The position numbers and the translations under genes are program-made. Below, one piece after another: positions 58,401 to 64,000 of a stretch of 64,000 nucleotides of DNA. A model generated the notes under the pieces. It did not search any database, had not been told where the DNA came from, and saw only the letters and a program-made list of their open reading frames with translations. Every line of letters begins with the position of its first letter. Position 1 is the first letter of the stretch. This stretch comes from Artemisia argyi (Eukaryota > Streptophyta > Magnoliopsida > Asterales > Asteraceae), in assembly GCA_030686995.1 (NCBI GenBank), contig CM060703.1:116011361-116075360 (forward strand), read 5' to 3'.

Positions 58401-61288
58401 GTTCAGCTCGTTGTAGAAGTATGTAATCAACATCTCTTAAACTTTCACCACCAAAGCTTTCGAGGCTCCTGAATAATCCTCTGAATCCGTAGTTGCCATG
58501 ATATAATCTTAAACGGGATTTTACAACTCTTGTGACTTAAATTAAGAGATCGATTCTTTCCCGGGATTTTACTAAAGTCAACAAAAGAAACTGAAAGATT
58601 TGCGAGTTAGACTTTGAGTGAGATTTCGGATAAGTCACAATTAGCACTAAGTGTCAAGTCGCGACAAGTCAAGTTACAATATATCCGATCGTAATAAGTC
58701 AAGCCGTAAAGATTAACTCACAACGTCCAATTACAATCAGACTAATCGAAACGACTTAAGTCACAACAATTCACCAAACACAAGTAGTTAACAAATCACT
58801 GGAATCTCACAACTGAGTTAATCGCTAGACACCCACCAAATCGATGAATTTTTTTATTGCCTCCTCAATGTGAAGCTTTGGTAGCTTCCCCCCAAACCGA
58901 TAATCATCTTCATGAGACCACTTCCCCAAGTGGTTGAAGTGATGCAAAGAGTCTCATTGTATGATGCTCAAAGACCCATAGAAAAATGATAGCACCGAAG
59001 TAACAAGGTGAACCATGGATCATCTCTGCGGTTATCAATCCCGGAGTGTATGATGAAGCCCGATCACATGACCCTGTTGTGCGTCCCCAATGTACACATA
59101 ACTTTATGGTTTGGAGCAGTTGTCTATTCGGGGGAATAAGATATCAACATCTTCATTTCACCAAATGCTTTCCAGTTAACATACACATACCAACTCAATC
59201 CATATTATACGCATGTATCAAACACAAGAAGAAATGATGACACCAAAGTAACAGGTTGAAGCACTGATCATCTCTGCGGATAGCTCCTCTGGAATATATG
59301 ATTAAGCCCGATCACGTGAACCTGTTGCGCGTCCTTGATGTACACAAATCTCTCCCCTGATGGTTGCGATCTCATCAAAATCAGCATAACATTGTGTACA
59401 TGAAGCATTAACCAGAAGCACTTTACCATAAATCATACCAGCTCATAAGAAGACGTCGATAAGCAATATCATCTCATACTCCAAATGTCCTTCTCATATT
59501 TTTTCCCGCTGAAAGCTGAAGTAGTATATGCCACAAGTATCAAGAGACTACTTTCCCCCACGTAGTTGGAATAATACACCAAATGCCATGAGTTAAGACA
59601 CTGATTATCTCTGCGGTTGTGACAATTGTCTTCCCGGCATAACTTCAATTAAGATGAAGTATTAAGTTCATCACGTGTACTCATTATGCATTCAGATGTA
59701 TGTCTCCTTCCCCCTTGCTAGTTTTGATACCTCAGAATCAGCAACACATTTTATGCACACGTACTTGAAATCTTGTGAGAAGAACAACCTTTGGCTTAAA
59801 TGGATCTGGTGAGAATCAACTGCTATAGAAATACTCACTAATTCGGTTATTACTCCCTCCTAATTAGTAAGCCCATAAGTTAACTTGCTCCCTCCCAAAC
59901 TGGCGACCCGTTTGATATAACCTTGATGCTTGTTGAAGAAGTATCTCTCAACTCTGCCCAAAATGTCTTCAGTCTCTTAACATGTCATCCGCAACGTAAA
60001 GTGGATCATAGACTGATAATCTGTAGCTTCTTCACGGGTTTGTTTGGGAAACGTCATGTCGACATTTTCAACTCACTTAGAATGCTTCCAGTTCTTCGAT
60101 AAAAGCCCCAATGTACACATTTCTCCTTCCATGATGATGACGATCACTCGGAATCATCATAACTGTGTGCACATAAACATATCAACTGGAAGCAACATAC
60201 AAATCACTACCCCATGAGTAGATGTCGATAACAATTCTCTTCAGATCAACCCCTAATTAAACCTCTTTTCACTTCCACTGGCTAATAGTAATTGACAACG
60301 TATGGAGAAAACCCGATATACCAAACTTGAAACTGAAGTAGAGTTCCCCGCTCTTGTGTCTTAAGCTTGCACTAATGTTAGAAGAACGGTGTAGAGAATT
60401 TATGCTCCAAGCAAATCTCTAAGTACTCACTACCCAACCAAAGCATGAGACATTACCACCTCTTGCGATTATCCACAACGACATCAGCATGTGACACTGA
60501 GTACTACATCGTAACTCCTTAAAGTGATAGTTAACCAGGTCTTCAACCATCCACCTCGACTGCTAGTAACTAGATAAGCCAAGTCTTCAACTTAAATCTC
60601 AAGCACGAGCAAGTTATCGTTGAAAGTCATTCATCCAACCAACCCCGACTTCAAGATAAACTAAGATCACGACTTTGTGAAAGTCAACTTCAATCTCAGA
60701 TATGTGATACCCAATCAACTCCGTAGTCACAATTAGTCTTCCTTAGTTAGTGGAACATTAGGTGTTGGAGGAGAGGAGAGTCATTTCACGCATCAATCAA
60801 TATGTATTTTATTCACACTTCTCCCCCTCAAATATTGCATATGAGAATGCGATTTTTGATTGAACAAGTGAATAGAAATACATGCAGTTTATTCACATTT
60901 CTCCCCCTAAAAAATTGCATAAGAGGTTGATCCACTGTTCACACTTCTCCCCCTCAAAAATTGCATACGAAGTTTGCCATTTTTGAATGAGCAAGTGAAT
61001 ACGAATTCGATCAGAGATGAGTAGATCCACTTGATGACTGAACGAACATGGAGGAAGCATGAACCGTGTTGTTGAGAAGGTCAAAATTAAGAGCGTTTCA
61101 CTTCTTCAGAAGATAAAGCACACTCAAGCATACACTTTTCTTTTCTTTGATGAACGGGGCCTGAAGTGTTGTCAGCAGACGCCATAATGATGACATTGAG
61201 GAATGAGGCCTGAACTGAGTTGTTCAAACATCATAATGATGAAGAGCGAGGCATGAACTGATTTGAAAAGACGTCATAGCCTTGTGCA
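55490..61288 (-). other. Element I long non-coding 3' region
   Basis: These 5.8 kb contain no pol motif. They include the segment shared with element 1 (56761-56845), purine tracts with a nearby ATGC word (57254, 57690, 60822, 60901 and 60946) and about four degenerate repeats of 250-400 bp (about 58980-60240) built on ATCATCTCTGCGG and GATGTACACA. Short ORFs here, such as one at 56576-56842, are not supported. Confidence 0.65.
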
Positions 61289-63780
61289 TCAAAGTTGAGC
61301 TTCTTTAACCCCTGATTGATGAGATATCACATTTTTTGGCAGCCAAACTCTGTGTCTTTCCTTAATAGGATGGAACAATGTACATGCACTTAAGTAAAGA
61401 CTACCTGCACTGACATTGAGAGTTTGTTTGCCTTGAAGTGGGTTAGTGAAATCAGCATCTATACCATTTGGGGTTCCACTTTCAACCTTGGTTTTGCATT
61501 CAGTGAACATCTTTCTCATAGGTATCCATCTAAGACCTACAATATTAAAAATTCTACACTTTTGTATCCACCTAAGGCAAGTTCTAGGTGTGGTTGGTTT
61601 CTCATTTAAAGTTAAATTATTGTTGAGAGAAGACCTTTGTCCTAAATCAATCTACCTACCAGGTTTCTGATTATAACTCATTGGTTCTACGGGCTTACTG
61701 TAGTTTTTTTGTCTTAGATGGTTGAACCTTATCACAAGTATTCACTTTCTTCAGGAATTTTGTAGCACAACTATGATGATTTGCCTTAAAAATACATTTC
61801 AGACAAGTTGAGCAAACAGGGTGTTTGGATTCAGAAAAATATCTAGGATTCTTAGAGTGATTTGCTACTGGAATTTCTTTAGTCGATGTGCAAATACTCT
61901 TGGACACTAGACAATTCCTATTTGTTTGTTGAGTGCTCACAGGTTTTAGTTTGCTGCAACTGGCTGAGTTCTGCAATAATCTAGAAGGCATCCTATGAGG
62001 TCGTGAACCTAAGATTCCATCCTTTTGAAGTAGAGCCCTTTTCCTAGCCTTTTCAAGATCATAGTTCTTATACAAGTCATTTGAATCATAAGAGATTTGA
62101 GTTTTAACGCTCGGTATTGACACTGTTTTCGAACTTATCCTAGAAGAGTCAGGTGTAGGTGTAGCTACTTGTTTAGCTTTAACAGACCCAGAGGCATTTT
62201 TCTCAGGAAAATTATGTGAAGTGACTGGTTTTATCAAAACTTGCTTCGCATCAACTTGGGAGGCAAACCGAGTTTTTGAAAATTTTGGACGTTCAGATCT
62301 AACCGCATTCGGTTGTCTAACAACTAAATGGTTTCTACTTGATTGTAAAACCGGTTTCCCCACGATTGACGGTTTTGCAAACTTAGTGTTCACACTGTTT
62401 ACTGTTAGTTTTTCTACATCATTTTTGTGTGCAGCAGTTGTAAAACCCTTTTTCAGAATTTGAACTTTGAATTCATCATTTTTGGAAATCAAATAAGTTG
62501 TTTGTTATATCACATTAGTTCTCGTTTCTTTGATTGACTCATTAAGATTTATGCAATGCTTTTTCAAAGACTTATTTTCCAAAAGTAATTCAGCCATTTT
62601 TTGTTCAAACTTTCTAGTTGCAATCACATCACTATCATGTTTAGCTTTAACTTCATTACACATATCACACATCTCAGAAATACGTTTTTTTAGGTTGTTG
62701 ATTGTCAAGTTTTTGGTTTCTAGTTGATCTTTCAAATCATTTATCACAAAGAATTCACGGAAATCAGGAAGTTCTGGATTTTTACATGGTTGGTTAGTTT
62801 GAAAACTTTCTTCCTTTTGTTGCATTGCAATTTCAAGTGAAATACAATGCTTTTCAAGTTGTAAGAATCTGTTTGAAAGTTCATTAAACACATCTTTGTC
62901 AACCATATCATGTGATTTGAAAGACTCAGCCGTAAAAAAAGAACTTGACTCATCATCACGTTCAGCATCCTGATCACTTTCTCCCCCTTTATGACTCATA
63001 TTTGGTGGATTAGAAATGATATTGCTATCAGTGTTTTCCAACAAATTTGTGTCATAAATGGGCTTAATTTGATCAGTATGCTAGCGTTCATTAAAGGGCA
63101 CATTATGTTGATCAGTTAAGGGTACCTCAGCACATGACACATGTTCTTTTACCGATCTGAAATCTGCATCCATATCATGTGTAACAAGAGTCACTGAACT
63201 GCTGGTAGTGTCACGCTTATCCGTCTCTGATCCTTTGCATTTAGTGACAACTGACCCAACATCCGATACTTTACTCAAATCAACAATACCATCACATGAT
63301 AGCACCTGACATGCCTTCACCTTGTCGTCATACATAAGTATGTGTTGTTCTCTTTCCTCAATGAACCTCTTCACATTACCTATAAGTTGGAGTAGTGTGT
63401 CTCTAAACGTGTCAACCTCAATTTCCATGTGATCAGCAAAACACTTCATTGTCATCTGACTTTCATAGTCATAAATCATATCGGATTTCAAATTGATGAA
63501 CACCTGCAGTTGTTTGTTGAGCACACAGAGGGCAGCCATGGATCCAATATTGGAAAGTTCTGCTTGGTCAAGTTGTTGCTTGATCTAAATTAAGAATCAT
63601 TGTGTCTGTGAAAGTCTGAACATCTTGACTGAAGAGAGTTGCAAATGCACGTTCGAATCCCATCTTGAATCCAGTTCCCTCTAAAAGTACCGAGAGGTGT
63701 GAATGAAGTTGTCGAAAACATTCTATGCAGCTTTCGTTTGCAGTGTGAAGCACTTGTAGTGGCTGTAGAAGATTTGCTGC
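61289..63780 (-). pseudogene. Element I gag-type polyprotein, broken
   Basis: Reading down the minus strand: LHTANESCIECF...DVQTFTDTMILNLDQ (63753 to 63568), a frameshift, MAALCVLNKQLQVFI...(63539 to 63084), TAG at 63081-63083, a coiled-coil block (63044 to 62508), TAA at 62505-62507, a Lys/Ser-rich block with CSTCLKCIFKANHHSC (62492 to 61698), then stops and a frameshift before RWIPMRKMF and a tail ending at 61289. Segments 61695-63539 share one frame with two stops. The Cys/His motif and RWI repeats match the tail of the element 1 protein. The N-terminal part resembles gag-type proteins I recall from Tanacetum. It is inactive as it stands. Confidence 0.8.
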
Positions 63781-64000
63781 TTATTTTTGTATTGTGCATA
63801 GCCTTTTTATATTTTTCTTAGATTGATATTAACTTGTAGAATTTATTAAAAAGTTTCAGATTTTTTTCATTAGTTTTGTTATTTATTATAATTTAATTAG
63901 TCTTAAATAGTTTTTAATTCATAATAAATAGAATTTTTATTGAAATTTAAATTTTCTTTTTTCTAAAATTTTCTTTTGTCTTCTAGTACGTAGGAAAAAT
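63781..64000 (-). other. Element I region upstream of gag, AT-rich
   Basis: This is very AT-rich with no motif that I can name. It should lie upstream of the gag start. No LTR or primer-binding site is visible before the window ends. Confidence 0.5.

Larger units (their letters stand above)
51607..64000 (-). mobile_element. Element I: element 1-like copia-type retrotransposon, broken gag
   Basis: It is read on the minus strand. The 3' LTR is 51607-51997, the purine tract 51998-52010, a short internal piece to 52047, solo LTR E 52048-55489, the 3' non-coding region 55490-61288 and gag fossils 61289-63780. The 5' LTR lies beyond the window. Layout, purine tract, the conserved 85-bp segment and gag tail motifs show it is related to element 1, but the gag N-terminal part is a different type. 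No pol is visible. Confidence 0.8.

Noticed and set aside
1..64000. tRNA or rRNA genes, CRISPR arrays, bacterial operons
   Set aside because: None was seen. The direct repeats found are transposon or tandem duplications without CRISPR-type spacing.

Overview
This is plant nuclear DNA made almost entirely of transposable elements. It is AT-rich and has no tRNA, rRNA or bacterial-type operons. It does have LTR retrotransposons with plant-type primer-binding sites, a Mutator-type MITE and the tail of a plant LINE. The gag proteins resemble retrotransposon proteins I remember from daisy-family genomes such as Tanacetum, so I suggest Asteraceae. That rests on memory, not on a search.

Layout. (1) 1-3003: a very long LTR (F), cut by the window edge. 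(2) 3004-15840: the 3' part of a Ty3/gypsy Tat/Athila-like element (B2). Its 3' LTR is split by a complete, young copia-type element in minus orientation (element 1, 6234-15103) that carries one intact 1481-codon gag-type ORF and no pol. (3) 15841-17941: the only likely host sequence, with tandem duplications, a TATA-like box and an ORF starting at 17642. (4) 17942-51497: copia element A (TSD gcatt) inserted into that ORF. Nested in A are gypsy element B (18891-26384, TSD ggtag), solo LTR D (29467-32823, TSD atgta) and Sirevirus-like element G (33525-48951, TSD catac/catat). G contains a MULE MITE (36706-37058, 9-bp TSD) and H (43917-48796), a B-family element without gag, which itself carries a LINE tail. 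B carries a fragment of a third copia-type element (C). (5) 51503-51606: the host ORF resumes in frame and is then cut again by element I (51607 to the window end), a minus-strand relative of element 1 with a broken gag. Element I contains solo LTR E (52048-55489, TSD ttcaa).

How the parts fit together. Elements 1 and I encode only gag-type proteins with long coiled-coil tails, and B encodes only gag plus an aspartic protease. No intact reverse transcriptase or integrase exists in the window; the only pol I can read is the stop-ridden fossil of A. Elements 1, I, B and H therefore look non-autonomous (TR-GAG or LARD type) and would have needed enzymes from relatives elsewhere.

The most interesting non-coding structures are: a dense array of TTACGCGTAA-like motifs in the leader of element 1; arrays of TGACG-N-CGTCA palindromes just upstream of a TATA box in the B-family LTRs; hairpin plus purine-tract modules in the B family; repeated purine tracts in elements 1, I and G; and a second Cys/His motif shared by the two gag tails.
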